Shown here one piece after another: positions 11,025 through 21,639 of a stretch of 64,000 nucleotides of DNA; within the stretch, counting starts at the first letter, position 1; the number at the start of each line of letters is the position of its first letter. The stretch comes from Hamiltosporidium tvaerminnensis. Lineage: Eukaryota > Microsporidia > Dubosqiidae. The stretch is taken from the NCBI GenBank assembly GCA_022605425.2, contig JAKIMF020000001.1:64501-128500 (forward strand), written 5' to 3'. Below the pieces are notes generated by a model. The model did not search any database. It had not been told where the DNA came from and was given only the letters and a program-made list of their open reading frames with translations. Made by a program: the position numbers and the translations under genes.

Positions 11025-13085
11025 TTACATGTTTTCTTCTACCTCTTTAACCACTTTTGTCTCTTCTTCCAAATCCGACTCTTCATTTATGTTATTGGTC
11101 GGTTCCTCTAAAGTGGTTCCTCCTTGTAAAATAAAGGGGGCTTTATATTTTGGTTTAAAATTTTTGGCACCATCTTCCTCTGTTTTCGCTTCTTTTAAAG
11201 GGGGTATTGGTTCCTCATGCATCTCTGATCTCATAATAACACCCATTGACGCTCTCTCCCAGCTCTCTTCGGCATTTAGTCCTGACTCAAGTCCTCTTCG
11301 TCGATCAAAGGAAATAGTTTCGACTGTCTTTTTAAGTACTATAGACTGAATGTATGCTTCTACATTCATGGGTATTTCTAGTCTTTTAAGATGAGATTTA
11401 TGGTATTTTGTCACAATACCGTCCCAGGTCATCACATAAGGGATTATCTCAACACTACACTTATAAATAAGGCCCAACTCATTGGCTAGCAGGTCATACT
11501 TCCTAAGTTTTTCAGTTTCAACTATTTGAAGTGAATCTTGGGAAGTGATTCCTACTTCAATGAGTGTTATCTTATTCTTCTTCTTATCTAAAATAAATAT
11601 GTCTGGTCTGTTATTCCGAATTTTAACATCAGTTTTAATTCTGGTGTCCACTCTTATCTCTGCATACTCATTATCAAGAATTTCTTGAACTGAGTGGCTC
11701 CTTATTCGTTTTGAAGACTTAAAATTATATCTATTTAGAAGGAGAAGGTGTAGGCATCTAACCACTTCATTATGCCGTCTAGTGTAATCATGGCCTAGCA
11801 TTTTTTCACATCTAGTTGCTAGATGATCCACAGTCTTACCAGACTTCCCGCAATGTTGACACACACCATCTGCTCCCCAGAATACATTTCTATCCTGGAT
11901 ATAGCAGAACACAGCTTCATTTCGTGGCCTAATATTTCCTCTCTTTAGCCATCTTGAAGAGTCACTAACACTCACAAGCTCATTTTTCCTTGCATTATAT
12001 AACTTTGAATGGAGTTTTCGTTTTTCTATTTCGTTATATAGTTTTGCAAGTTGAGCTTCTTCTAAACTTTTCTTAGTGACTTCTTCTGCCAACCTGTACT
12101 TTACTTTTAAGAAGCCTTTTATTAGTGCAAGATGGGTTTTATTATTATTCTCCACCTTGAGGATTGCTGCTCGTCTAGTTGATATTTCTTTACTTTTTTC
12201 CAGACAATCCAAGAGTTGCAGAAGCATATGTTCGCTTCGCAACTCAACACTATGTAGGCCTCTTCCAAGTTCTGTTCTAGGAAGATACAACCGCTCTTTA
12301 CATCCTGGGCGGAGATGTATCTTATTTTTAACCAACACCGCACGCACTGCATCATCTAACTTAGAGAAGTCAGCTGGTTCAAGTCGAAGTACTCCTATGT
12401 GGTAGTTGATTAACGATATCGCATGTTGATTGATTGCAGAAAATAAATTTTTTGCATTTAATCTAGTGTGACAAAGTCTTTCAACTCTTGATATAAGTTT
12501 GCTCTGTACTTCTTCAAATGAGCTACGTGTTGGGATTCCTCTGCTATCTTCTATTATTCCTAAATATTTGTAAACACTAACACCTTCTAGAAGAGTAGCA
12601 GTATCTTCACAACACGTATCATTTGTGGCTGACTTCTCTTTGTTGATCTCTAAGCCAATCACCTCTAAAAATTCCTTTGCCTCGCCTGTCATAGCACTCA
12701 ATGTGGAGCTGTCTTTTGCAAGGAGCTTAAGATCATCAATAAACAAGAGATGATTAGTAGAATGGGATTCTGCATCTGTTTGTACTGTCACTTTTGTGTA
12801 TTTTTCATTAAGCTTTCGGCTTAATGGATCCATACACAACACAAACAACAATGGTGACAAACTATCTCCTTGCAGAATCCCTCTATCAATCTTCTTGCTC
12901 ATGATTTTTTCAGGCCCTACTGATATATCAATTTTCCATTTTGATATAATTACCTTAATAAATTTCAGGATCCAATCAGGTAGATTAAGGTTTTCAATGC
13001 ATTGAGTTAAATAAGCATGATCTATTGAATCATAAGCTTTTTTAACATCAATCCATGTTGCCTTAAGATTGTTTCCGTACTCTTT
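11025..13085 (-). CDS. LINE polyprotein, C-terminal part: RT core, zinc knuckle, endonuclease
   Basis: Downstream reading frame of the LINE protein. It is open from about 13085; the first in-frame ATG is at 12902, but that lies inside the RT and is not a real start. RT motifs in order: WIDVKKAYDSIDH (motif A, about 13045-13007), ILQGDSLSPLLFVLCMDPL (motif B), HLLFIDDLKLLAKD (motif C, FxDD). The knuckle CQHCGKSGKTVDHLATRC fits CX2CX8HX4C. The endonuclease motif is RPDIFIL...ITLIEVG. All catalytic aspartates of RT are present. The C-terminus is acidic. The protein would nick its target and prime reverse transcription there. The separation from the first part is one extra A. Confidence 0.85.
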   Translation of the reverse strand, partial: KEYGNNLKATWIDVKKAYDSIDHAYLTQCIENLNLPDWILKFIKVIISKWKIDISVGPEKIMSKKIDRGILQGDSLSPLLFVLCMDPLSRKLNEKYTKVTVQTDAESHSTNHLLFIDDLKLLAKDSSTLSAMTGEAKEFLEVIGLEINKEKSATNDTCCEDTATLLEGVSVYKYLGIIEDSRGIPTRSSFEEVQSKLISRVERLCHTRLNAKNLFSAINQHAISLINYHIGVLRLEPADFSKLDDAVRAVLVKNKIHLRPGCKERLYLPRTELGRGLHSVELRSEHMLLQLLDCLEKSKEISTRRAAILKVENNNKTHLALIKGFLKVKYRLAEEVTKKSLEEAQLAKLYNEIEKRKLHSKLYNARKNELVSVSDSSRWLKRGNIRPRNEAVFCYIQDRNVFWGADGVCQHCGKSGKTVDHLATRCEKMLGHDYTRRHNEVVRCLHLLLLNRYNFKSSKRIRSHSVQEILDNEYAEIRVDTRIKTDVKIRNNRPDIFILDKKKNKITLIEVGITSQDSLQIVETEKLRKYDLLANELGLIYKCSVEIIPYVMTWDGIVTKYHKSHLKRLEIPMNVEAYIQSIVLKKTVETISFDRRRGLESGLNAEESWERASMGVIMRSEMHEEPIPPLKEAKTEEDGAKNFKPKYKAPFILQGGTTLEEPTNNINEESDLEEETKVVKEVEENM

Positions 13086-14787
13086 ATTTCAGCGCAATAT
13101 TCAGTAGAGCCTGCTCTTTCGCTCCCTGCACACCTCTTACCGCCCCTAATTGGTTCTCTGCAAGCAACCCTCGCCTTTCCACTTCAAGTTGAACGACCTT
13201 TGTTACACACTTTGTCGTTAACTTATAGAGGTTGGACATACAAGTGATTGGCCTGTAGTCAGAGCCTCTTCGTGGAATTCCTTTCGGTATCAAATACGTA
13301 AGCCCGCAGTAAAACCAATCAGCTTGAGGTGTTCCTTCTAAACATATAACTTTCACAATATCATAAATATATTTGTGAAGAGTTGTAAGTTTCTTAATGA
13401 AAAAATTGTAAATACCATCAATTCCAGCAGCTTTCCAATTAGGGAGCCAATTAATGATATTCACAAATTCATCAAGTGAAGGAAACGTGGTCGGATGATT
13501 ATCTGATACAAATGGAATCAAATAATCATCGTACGTGACTGTGTCATCATTTTTGTTCCACATTGTAGACCAAAAACTCACAATTTCATCACGGCTAACC
13601 ACATGCTCGGATTCCAAACGCTCAGATAACCCACGATAAAATCGACCTCGGAAAAGCTCAAACATACGATTCTCTTTTCGGAATTGCTTCCTACTTTCAT
13701 GCATCGTAATTTTTTTCTCGTAAACATTCAAAGACTCATTCTTCTTAACTAAAGCCTCAGAAAGATCAGTTACGCTGCTCAAGTTTAAATTAAACTCTCG
13801 CATGATTTTCTTAAGGCTCTTCGTTTCCGAAGTGGAGAGCTTTTCCTGCTTACGAGCCTTCTCGAGAAGATCTTTGGAAAGTACTAACTTAGAAATTTTA
13901 CTTTCTATGTTTTCCTTCCAAGCGGATCTAGGCTTTTCTTTGCGTGTTGCCTCGTCATAGCATACCTGCGCAGCTTGCATGATATACGCGGCTTCCGTAA
14001 TTGACTCAGGTACATGAGCTCCTGCATATTCACCGACTACTCGATTAATGAGATCCAGAACTTTACTATCAACCAATTCATTTGGATGTTTTCTAGTTCG
14101 GACCACTACTTTTCCAATTTCGTTCTCAGAGATTTCTTTGATTTTACTCAAGAATTTATCTCTCAGGTTTATGTACTCCGTGGTGTCGGTCAAGGTGCAT
14201 GTATCAGCGAGACAAGTGGCGATTCTACGTCGCTCTCCATTCTCTTCTGATTTTACATCCTTTCCCATCTCACTTTGTGCCAATTTTTTTAACACTTCGA
14301 GAGTTTCAGTGCAGCCGAATTTCTCATTATAGTACCTGTGAAGCTCTGTCCAGCCATTTCTTGGCATTCTTTCAAACCTTGTCTGTACTGCAAAAAAAAC
14401 AATTCGAGGCCATTCCTTCGGGTCGGCTGTTACGGAATCGAATATCGTCCGCAATGCCATTAGCCTGTTACCTTCCGGAATAGCTAGAGTACAGGGGCTT
14501 GTCATGTCGTACGATGGCTCGCACGCAGAGACTTCAACCGAAGAGGGAACTGGTGCATTAGGCGAAGGTAAGGTGTCAAGCCCACTATTTTGCATTTTAC
14601 TGCATGTTTGGCTTGGTGGTGGAGGTTTTATTGTTGTGTAGGAGGAGGAAGGTAGGGGAATCGCCGGTGGGTGTAGCTTACATTTTTGTATCTCACTATC
14701 ACTCTTTTTCACCTCATCAGCGTCGTTTGCAGCCTTTATTTTGGTATTATTCGATATTTCGCTGCTAACATTTTTCTTTCTACCCAT
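13084..14787 (-). CDS. LINE polyprotein, N-terminal part: proline-rich region and start of RT
   Basis: The start is taken at the ATG of MGRKKN (14787). The frame stays open further upstream only through a homopolymer tract that would encode poly-Phe. Residues about 35-75 are rich in Pro and Ser (KPPPPSQ). A Lys/Glu-rich, probably helical, region follows. RT begins with NWKAAGIDGIYNFFIKKLTT and DYRPITCMSNLYKLTTKC (motifs 1-2). It ends at a TAA at 13084-13086, preceded by AAA. Dropping one A there joins it to the RT core frame. No N-terminal CCHH fingers of the R2 kind were seen. Confidence 0.8.
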   Translation of the reverse strand: MGRKKNVSSEISNNTKIKAANDADEVKKSDSEIQKCKLHPPAIPLPSSSYTTIKPPPPSQTCSKMQNSGLDTLPSPNAPVPSSVEVSACEPSYDMTSPCTLAIPEGNRLMALRTIFDSVTADPKEWPRIVFFAVQTRFERMPRNGWTELHRYYNEKFGCTETLEVLKKLAQSEMGKDVKSEENGERRRIATCLADTCTLTDTTEYINLRDKFLSKIKEISENEIGKVVVRTRKHPNELVDSKVLDLINRVVGEYAGAHVPESITEAAYIMQAAQVCYDEATRKEKPRSAWKENIESKISKLVLSKDLLEKARKQEKLSTSETKSLKKIMREFNLNLSSVTDLSEALVKKNESLNVYEKKITMHESRKQFRKENRMFELFRGRFYRGLSERLESEHVVSRDEIVSFWSTMWNKNDDTVTYDDYLIPFVSDNHPTTFPSLDEFVNIINWLPNWKAAGIDGIYNFFIKKLTTLHKYIYDIVKVICLEGTPQADWFYCGLTYLIPKGIPRRGSDYRPITCMSNLYKLTTKCVTKVVQLEVERRGLLAENQLGAVRGVQGAKEQALLNIALK

Positions 14788-14790
14788 CCA

Positions 14791-14925
14791 TAAAAAAAAA
14801 AAAAAAAAAAAAAAAATAAAAAAAAAAAAATAAAATTTAAAAAAAAATAAAATAAAAAAAAAAATAAAATTTAAAAAAAAATAAAATAAAAAAAATAAAA
14901 TAAAAAAAATAAAGAGAAACAAAAG
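14791..14925. repeat. A-rich simple repeat at the 5' end of the LINE
   Basis: Long A runs broken by TAAAAT and TTTAAAAAAAAATAA, matching the tract at 10917-10980. It may be the second half of a duplicated target, or a slippage-prone region. Confidence 0.65.
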
Positions 14926-15042
14926 GAAGGATATTAATTTTAATAAAAGGTATTAGAGAAATAAGAAGAGTTGAAGAATACAAAGCAGAGAAATTTATAA
15001 AATAAAAAATAAATTAATAAAAATATAAAATAAGAAGAAATA

Positions 15043-15057
15043 AACCCTAACCCTAAC
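15043..15057. repeat. short telomere-like CCCTAA repeat
   Basis: AACCCTAACCCTAAC, about two and a half CCCTAA units, lies between the LINE 5' flank and the 3' end of RPL10. It is too short to be a telomere. It could be a chance match, a healed end or a transposon footprint. Confidence 0.5.
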
Positions 15058-15106
15058 AAATACAACAATAATACAAAATACAAGAATAAAATAAATTAAA
15101 TTTATT

Positions 15107-15760
15107 TTATATGGCTTTTGCCAAATTACTAGAAAACTCTTCCAAACTACCCTTATCACGTATAATACTAACATGCAATCCTTTCGAAATAAGTTTTCCT
15201 TCGTCTTTAAGTTTTTCAAATTCTTCTTTTTTAATTTCTGTAAATCCAAACTTACAACTTTCTTTAATTTCATGTTTTCCAGGGAATTTATGCATGGCAC
15301 GTTTTAAAGCAACAAATGCATGATTTTTTAAATTTTCTTTTGTTCGAATACTGATGAGTGGTTGACCGAAATCTACACGGGCTACTCTTCCGTAGGGCTT
15401 ACCAAAAGAACCACGCATACCTGTTTGTAACCGATCTGCACCTGCACAACTCAACATTTTATTTATACGTATTACGTGATAAGGATGTATGTTTATACGA
15501 AGATGAAAATTATCTTTACCTGCATGTTTAGCCATGTACTTGTTAGCAGCTATACGTGCTGCTTCTAAGGCTTCTGAGGATATTTGTTCGCGTTCACGGG
15601 ACAAAAGATGGATTGAGGCTGGAAAATCTAAGACTGGAGCTGCTCTTCTTCCTAAATCGAATATCATTATTTTAGAGTCCGGTACACCTCTACAGTAACG
15701 AGATTTTATGTAGGGTTTGTTTTTACAGTATCTGTAACATCTGCCTGGTCTTCTTCCCAT
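15107..15760 (-). CDS. RPL10: 60S ribosomal protein uL16 (L10)
   Basis: A 217-residue protein of normal length for the family. It begins [17 protein letters not shown] and carries the L10e signature [16 protein letters not shown] (about residues 113-128). It sits in the large ribosomal subunit near the peptidyl-transferase and P-site region and joins late in 60S assembly. The ATG at 15760 is preceded by CCCTCA, so a CCC motif lies 4-6 bases upstream. The frame is intact and there is no intron. Confidence 0.96.
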   Translation of the reverse strand: MGRRPGRCYRYCKNKPYIKSRYCRGVPDSKIMIFDLGRRAAPVLDFPASIHLLSREREQISSEALEAARIAANKYMAKHAGKDNFHLRINIHPYHVIRINKMLSCAGADRLQTGMRGSFGKPYGRVARVDFGQPLISIRTKENLKNHAFVALKRAMHKFPGKHEIKESCKFGFTEIKKEEFEKLKDEGKLISKGLHVSIIRDKGSLEEFSSNLAKAI

Positions 15761-15763
15761 TGA

Positions 15764-15766
15764 GGG
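15764..15766 (-). promoter_or_regulatory. CCC start-proximal motif of RPL10
   Basis: On the coding strand the leader reads CAAACCCTCA before the ATG. This matches the CCC-like signal described upstream of microsporidian start codons. Confidence 0.5.
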
Positions 15767-16360
15767 TTTGAAAAAAATAAAAAATTTATTTTGGAAAAAG
15801 AAAATATTTGGAAAAATAAAAAATCTAGGAGAAGAAGGGATTAGAAAAGGAAACAGAAAAGGTTTTTTGTAAGAAAATATTGGTTTAGAAAATGGATTAT
15901 TAGTAGGGTTTTAGAAGGGAAATAAAATTTGAAAAAAAAATTACCGATGAATTTTAAATGTGAAATTTTAAAGAAGAAATTACATGTTGTTGATAAAAAA
16001 AAATCAAAAAGTTTAAAAAAGCTAATAACTGAATCAATGAATAAAAACTTATATCGTATCAATATTTACTAGCAGATTAGTTAAAATAGTATATTTATGT
16101 TTGAGTTTGATGCTTATAATTCAAATATAAAAAGTTGAAGTGAATTGTAAATTATTTTTTTAATTTATATAATTACGATGAATAGAATATTTGAAACGTT
16201 TTATAGGAAAATTTTGCTATAATTATGTAAAAAGAGATGAGATTTATTCTTTAATTAAGGAAAATATGACTTGCACAGGTGTATAAAATATAGATATTGG
16301 TTAAGTAATTTCTACATATAATTAAGTTGGTGATTTTAATATTTATTTTGGTTTCTATAT
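15767..16360. other. AT-rich upstream region of RPL10
   Basis: No domain-bearing ORF was found. The DNA holds the RPL10 promoter region and then featureless AT-rich sequence up to SINE-A copy 3. Confidence 0.5.
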
Positions 16361-16364
16361 TTTT

Positions 16365-17085
16365 TAGAAGTATCACATCTTTTTAAAACAGTGGCAAGTG
16401 TTATATTTGTTTTTATGACATTAACGCAGTTCTAGGTTTAACATAAATGACTGCTACCCCAACACTCCATCGGTAACCCCTGCGATACCTACGTCCCAAA
16501 GCCTTTCATTAAGAAGATGAGTAGAATATAATTAATAGGCGAGGCAGTTGCCCGGAGTTCGTTAATGTTCGTTGCATGGAGTTTGATCGAAAATCCGAAG
16601 CCCCCCCCCAAGACTATGCAGCATTCCCACTTACTCTACACTTTCTGAACCCAATAAACTTCTAGCTAAGATATATTTTAGAGATTTACATGGAGTCCAC
16701 CTAGACAGTGCAATGCAATAAAACAAGTATAACCTCCTACTTAGCTTTCCTGACTTTTAATGGTTTTTATTTTTATATCTTCCGGGTCCTAACCTAAGTC
16801 TTCTGACCCGAGTGAGCAAGGCTAGGTTTCTATGCTTTTACATGGAAATTACCTACAAGTTCAGCTGAGGTCTGCAATCTGGTTACGTAAAAAACTACAA
16901 ATCAATTTGTAGAAATAGTTTCGCCAGCTCGAGATCCCTCCTTCTCATATAAACTTCCATAAAACAACCGAAGATGTAATATGGTTTTATTTCCACTAAA
17001 AATACAAGCAATGATCTTCACACTAATTTCACATAATCATTATTAAGCAGAAAGTTTGTTTGGTTATCCTCCCTTTACTCCTAAG
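16365..17085 (-). mobile_element. SINE-A copy 3, diverged
   Basis: A full-length but older copy of the same repeat on the minus strand. It shares the subfamily A2 features of copy 2, including loss of the insert before CTTCGG. The 7-bp hairpin persists as CTACAAA/TTTGTAG. No convincing target-site duplication remains. Confidence 0.8.
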
Positions 17086-19168
17086 TTATATAATTAATAT
17101 TTTTAATATATCAAGTCTGTGTTGAACAATAGGATTAAATGACCTTGCGTAAATTATGAATTTCAAATTAAGAGTCCGGAAAGTTACATAATTATTGGGG
17201 TTATTAACCGGTCGGGCCACATAAGAAACAGTTTTTTCGAAGAAAAAAATTCCTCACATATTTTTAAATTAAAGAAAAAGACTAAGCCCTATAAACCACG
17301 AAGAAGAAGCAGAAATAGCATGCCTTCTTAAAATTTAAAACCAAAAAGATTAAATCTCTAATAATATGTTTTTATATAAATGCTTTGAGCTTTTAACATA
17401 TTATTTTTAAGAGAGCTCAGAAATTAGATATTTTTGACTAAAATCATACGCGTAAAAGCCCGAAAAAGGCACCGTAATAAATTAATGACAGATGAATTAT
17501 ATTCTGGAGTATAAATTTGAGATATTGCAACTACATATCTCATTTTTTGCTGTAAATAAAATAGAGTCTGATAATAAGGTGTAAATATTGTTTAATATAT
17601 AAGAAGCTGTGATAAACATGCGAGTGCAAAATTACTTGTGAATAAAGAGAATTGAAGCCTAGAAGTATTTCAGATACTTGCTTTGTAGTATTTATTAAAA
17701 ACTTTTGAGATCTTTCTAAAATTTTAAATGAATCTAAAAAAATGACTAAAAATGGTTTATAAAAAAATCATTGTTAAGGAGCCCTCTGATGACCTGTATA
17801 AATTCATATTATTATCAACTCATTTGATACATCTGTGACTAAAAAAGTTGAACTTTTTAAAAATTTAGTTTGCCTAAATTTTAGTTATAATTTCTATTAT
17901 ATTTAGAATACTGCCATATTTTTCTAGAAGGTAGCTAAGTTTGAAATACGTCTCTACAAAGAAGATCGTATTTTGTTCATAGTTCTTATGTCATGAATAT
18001 ATTTGTTAAGTTTAAATCTGAAAGACATGTGTTTAGATATTTTTTATATCCTGGTACCTCTTATTGGTTTGAATATGATGTAAATCGGTAAATTTCTAGA
18101 AAATATATTCATTTTTCGATCATGGGTCTCCAAATCACGGCTTAGATACAATTTTCATCTGGCCCGTGGCCAAATTTTTTTGCCTGTTACGATTTTTTTT
18201 TAAATTAGAAAAAGTAAAAAAATATAGATTCATTATAGAAAAATAATTGCAATTATAATTATTAAAGCATGAATATGCAATCCAAAGAGGATTCATAGAG
18301 TTTTTATTATTTTTTACTATAAATTATTTTTTTATTGTTTTATACTAAAAAATCAAAATGAAATTACAAAAAATATTTTGCATTTTATCTATGAGATTGA
18401 TTTAGTTTGAATTCTTCGGTAATAATTTGTTTAGATCATGGGTTTTATCTACTAGTATAAATCACCATTAACAACTTTAGATTCTTGTCCGTTTATTTAG
18501 AACTGTAAATTTTTTTTGAATTCTTCAGCTTTGAGAATGCTTTTGGCACAAATAGGTGATAGAGCTGAAAGCGGAAAAAAAGCCTTGAGAAAATTTACGT
18601 TCGTTATAAAACTGCACGACTGAAAGACTCTTATAAAATTAAGCAATTCATTTTTATAACTTAACATAGAAGTTTTGTCAATATAGATGTTTATTTTTCG
18701 GAACATCTATATGAAACTTTGAAAATTTGATTTAAAAATATTTATAGTCAAAGTCTTAGAAATATTTTTCACCATTGTGACATAAAAAGTAATGAGTTCT
18801 TGGCCCATGAGATTTTTTTTAGAAGTAGTTTGAGCCCGCGAGACAAAAAATTAGAGACAAGTTGTCTTTAAGATACAAAAAATACTTATGTTGCATCTTT
18901 GTATCAATAATAGACATACACAATTGAGTTTAGGTTCTATCAAGCTTGGATTTCATTAATTATTTTCTTAACGAGATTAATTTGATTAAGATTGAAAGAA
19001 GTCTGGAATATAAACTATTAGACTAGCTTTAAATTTCAAACGCATTATTTTAATATAAAACTAATGAATTACATAAATTTAAATCCTAAGAAAAATAGAG
19101 ATGAAAATAAAAATGAGTTTAAATCGAATTAAATAATTATAAGAAGATAGCAAAAAATTTCAGATAAT
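17086..19168. other. gene-free AT-rich stretch
   Basis: No gene, RNA or dispersed repeat was recognised. Short open frames such as 18497-18706 lack domains. Confidence 0.45.
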
Positions 19169-20902
19169 TTATCCAGAGAAAACTCTAAACCAATTTCTTA
19201 GATTATGAAAACATATTCTATGAAAAGCCAACTTAAGAATTTGTTGTAAACAACACGCAGAAAATTGAAGCAGCTCGTCAATCTTAAATTCCTTTTCATA
19301 CCCACTTTTTTTACTATAAAGAACGCAAGTTTCTTCGCTTCCTTCTAAAAAAATTTTAATAGCCTCGAACTGAAAAACTATAAACTCATATTTGCCACCG
19401 CAAAGTTTCTTTATAGTTCCTATTTTAATGATATATTCCGATAATCTGATATATAGTTCCAAGATGCTTCTTTTTACAGTTTCATCAATGTTTTGAAAAA
19501 AAAAATCGGTATATCTTTTCTTATTAGCGACTGATGGTAGTTTATGTAAAATACATATCATCATTGCGTCGAGATTGAGGAATATACTCTTAATTAAATT
19601 TTCGTTCATTAAGAATATAACATCATTCAAAATATTTAATTTGTGATAATAAAACAAGGAGTTATCACCTAGCCTATTGCCTACAAAACCATAATAGATC
19701 GTTTTTTCAAGCGTGTACATTAAAGAATAGATTAAATTATGTTCGATCGATAATACAAAGATCTTTATAACTTTCATAAAACATTTTTTTAAATGTTGTT
19801 TTTTCTTCAAATACCATCGACGTTCTTCATGGTGATTAAATTTATCTTCATTTTTGGATTCTTGATTATTATATCTCTGTTGAATTTTATCTACAATTGG
19901 ATTGTTTAAAAGTAATTTTAAATTCAAAATAGCCTTAAAATAATCGCCATTTTTCAGTCGAATAGAATCAATTTCTTCTTTAAGTCTAAATTCGAAAGAT
20001 ATAAATTCTGGTAATATAAAAAATATATAATTGTTTTTTTTGTCTAAAATTTCCAAAATTGTCTTCTTCCAATTCGTAATAAAATTCGATGAATAAAGTC
20101 GATCCCAGTCTGGTAAACAGAATAAAGGTGATATAGGGTTGACTGAATAAATACATATCTTGGCTTCATAATCACGGTACTCCAATTTTAGTTTTTTGTA
20201 ATCATGTTCAAAATTTTCGACCGAATTTAATTTTTCTACTTCTATATTCATCTGAAAAATAATATTTGCGAATTCTAAATCAGTGAACACAGTAAAGATA
20301 AAATCGGGATTCTGATTATCTTGTTCCCTATAAATACTTTCTAAACTACCAAAATGCTCATTTTCTAGCAAAAAGAACCTGTAAATTTTGTATATTAGAA
20401 TCAAACATTTTTTAATATTCAAATATAAATTTTCTACATCGACAAAATCAGTAAGTATCTCTTCATGCATATATTTAAAACTAAAAGCAGTTGTTTTTTT
20501 GTTTTCATAGAGATTCTTTTTAAGGACTTCAAAACTACAATAAACCTGATATTCGTATTTCGATAAAATATATGTATAACGTTCGATATTTGAGATTGTC
20601 AAATATTCATAGTGTAATTCAAAATCTTTTAGAACTTCATCTAACCTAAATTTTATTTTTTCCCTTAGAGGCATATCGTTCTTCAATCGCCTGGAATGAA
20701 TATCTTTAATGGGTTTTTTTGAAGCAAAAGAACCATCAAATCTTGCCATTGTATTTTCAGTATTTGGTATACACATAGGCTTCCATTCGCTAATATCGGT
20801 ATTCTCAATAGTTTCTACATCAATATTTTCATCCTCTGATTCAATAAACGAAGCGTTTGAACTTAAGCCGAAAAGAAGCAACAATATAAAACCCAACAAC
20901 AT
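19169..20902 (-). CDS. secreted protein of unknown function
   Basis: A 577-residue intact ORF with an ATG start. The first 18 residues (MLLGFILLLLFGLSSNAS) form a clear signal peptide, followed by an acidic stretch. No further membrane span or known motif was recognised. The mature part is rich in Lys, Glu, Leu and aromatic residues, probably mostly helical, with scattered cysteines in the C-terminal 100 residues. It may be exported to the host or spore wall, but this is inferred only from the signal peptide. It stands alone in gene-poor DNA. Confidence 0.75.
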   Translation of the reverse strand: MLLGFILLLLFGLSSNASFIESEDENIDVETIENTDISEWKPMCIPNTENTMARFDGSFASKKPIKDIHSRRLKNDMPLREKIKFRLDEVLKDFELHYEYLTISNIERYTYILSKYEYQVYCSFEVLKKNLYENKKTTAFSFKYMHEEILTDFVDVENLYLNIKKCLILIYKIYRFFLLENEHFGSLESIYREQDNQNPDFIFTVFTDLEFANIIFQMNIEVEKLNSVENFEHDYKKLKLEYRDYEAKICIYSVNPISPLFCLPDWDRLYSSNFITNWKKTILEILDKKNNYIFFILPEFISFEFRLKEEIDSIRLKNGDYFKAILNLKLLLNNPIVDKIQQRYNNQESKNEDKFNHHEERRWYLKKKQHLKKCFMKVIKIFVLSIEHNLIYSLMYTLEKTIYYGFVGNRLGDNSLFYYHKLNILNDVIFLMNENLIKSIFLNLDAMMICILHKLPSVANKKRYTDFFFQNIDETVKRSILELYIRLSEYIIKIGTIKKLCGGKYEFIVFQFEAIKIFLEGSEETCVLYSKKSGYEKEFKIDELLQFSACCLQQILKLAFHRICFHNLRNWFRVFSG

Positions 20903-21638
20903 AATTTACGAAGGAATCCATTTAATCAAATATATTAAGTAAGATATTAACAAATCAAAATATTTTTATCTTAGCAGTTAAACTGGCTTTAAATTGTTCT
21001 TTATACAATACAGAACACCTATTATATTCTTTTTTTAATTAAAAAGATTTTAATCTCAGATATAATTTATAAAAATTTTGATGTTTTTGTAAACTCTGGT
21101 AAATTATTTAATTAGGTTCGGGCAAGTAATTTAGAATATTAAGTAAAATAATGACTTCTACTTTGAGTTACACTTCCATGAAAATATTGAAATTCTTTAG
21201 TTTTTTAGATATTTCTAGGAGCTATGAGTTTACATGATACACTAATATGACCACCAATAATCTTCTGCATCATTCTATGACATAATACAAAATCATTTTG
21301 ATATATTTTTCAGTTTTTACAGATTGTTCAACTAACTTGGTTTTTCTTCATATTAGATATATCCAGAATATATAGTTTAAATTTTGCCGAAAAAGGACTA
21401 TTTTATGTTTAAATAACATTTTAGTTCCCAATATGGTTTTTAAGATTAATTAAGCCACAAATATACATTTTAAATACAATTATTTCGTTTGAATTTTATG
21501 ATATTTGGGCAATAGCTATTCAAATATAATCTTTATACACTCTGTAAACCATTTTTAGATCCATTTTTCGGTTTTATTTTTGTAATTTTCTCATCATGTG
21601 GAGGCAAGATAACTATATTTAAGACTTTCAGCATTAGT
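20903..21638. other. AT-rich upstream region
   Basis: Upstream DNA of the secreted protein gene. No gene or repeat was recognised. Confidence 0.45.
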
Positions 21639-21639
21639 A

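Larger units (their letters stand above)
10981..14787 (-). mobile_element. R2-like non-LTR retrotransposon (LINE) with restriction-like endonuclease
   Basis: A nearly full-length element. One long protein, interrupted once near 13085, carries in order a proline-rich N-terminus, reverse transcriptase, a CCHC zinc knuckle and a PD-(D/E)xK-type endonuclease. This is the arrangement of the R2/R4/NeSL group rather than of APE-type LINEs. The 3' end is placed at 10981 because the truncated copy at 57779 begins at the same bases, after the tail ATTTTATTAAATAAAA. The 5' limit is unclear and lies in or before the A/T tract at 14791-14925. Other pieces of the family are at 7585, 23535, 37850, 50960 and 57779. 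Confidence 0.85.

Noticed and set aside
11029-14483. Several plus-strand open frames of 70-110 residues
   Set aside because: They are shadows of the LINE protein on the other strand.
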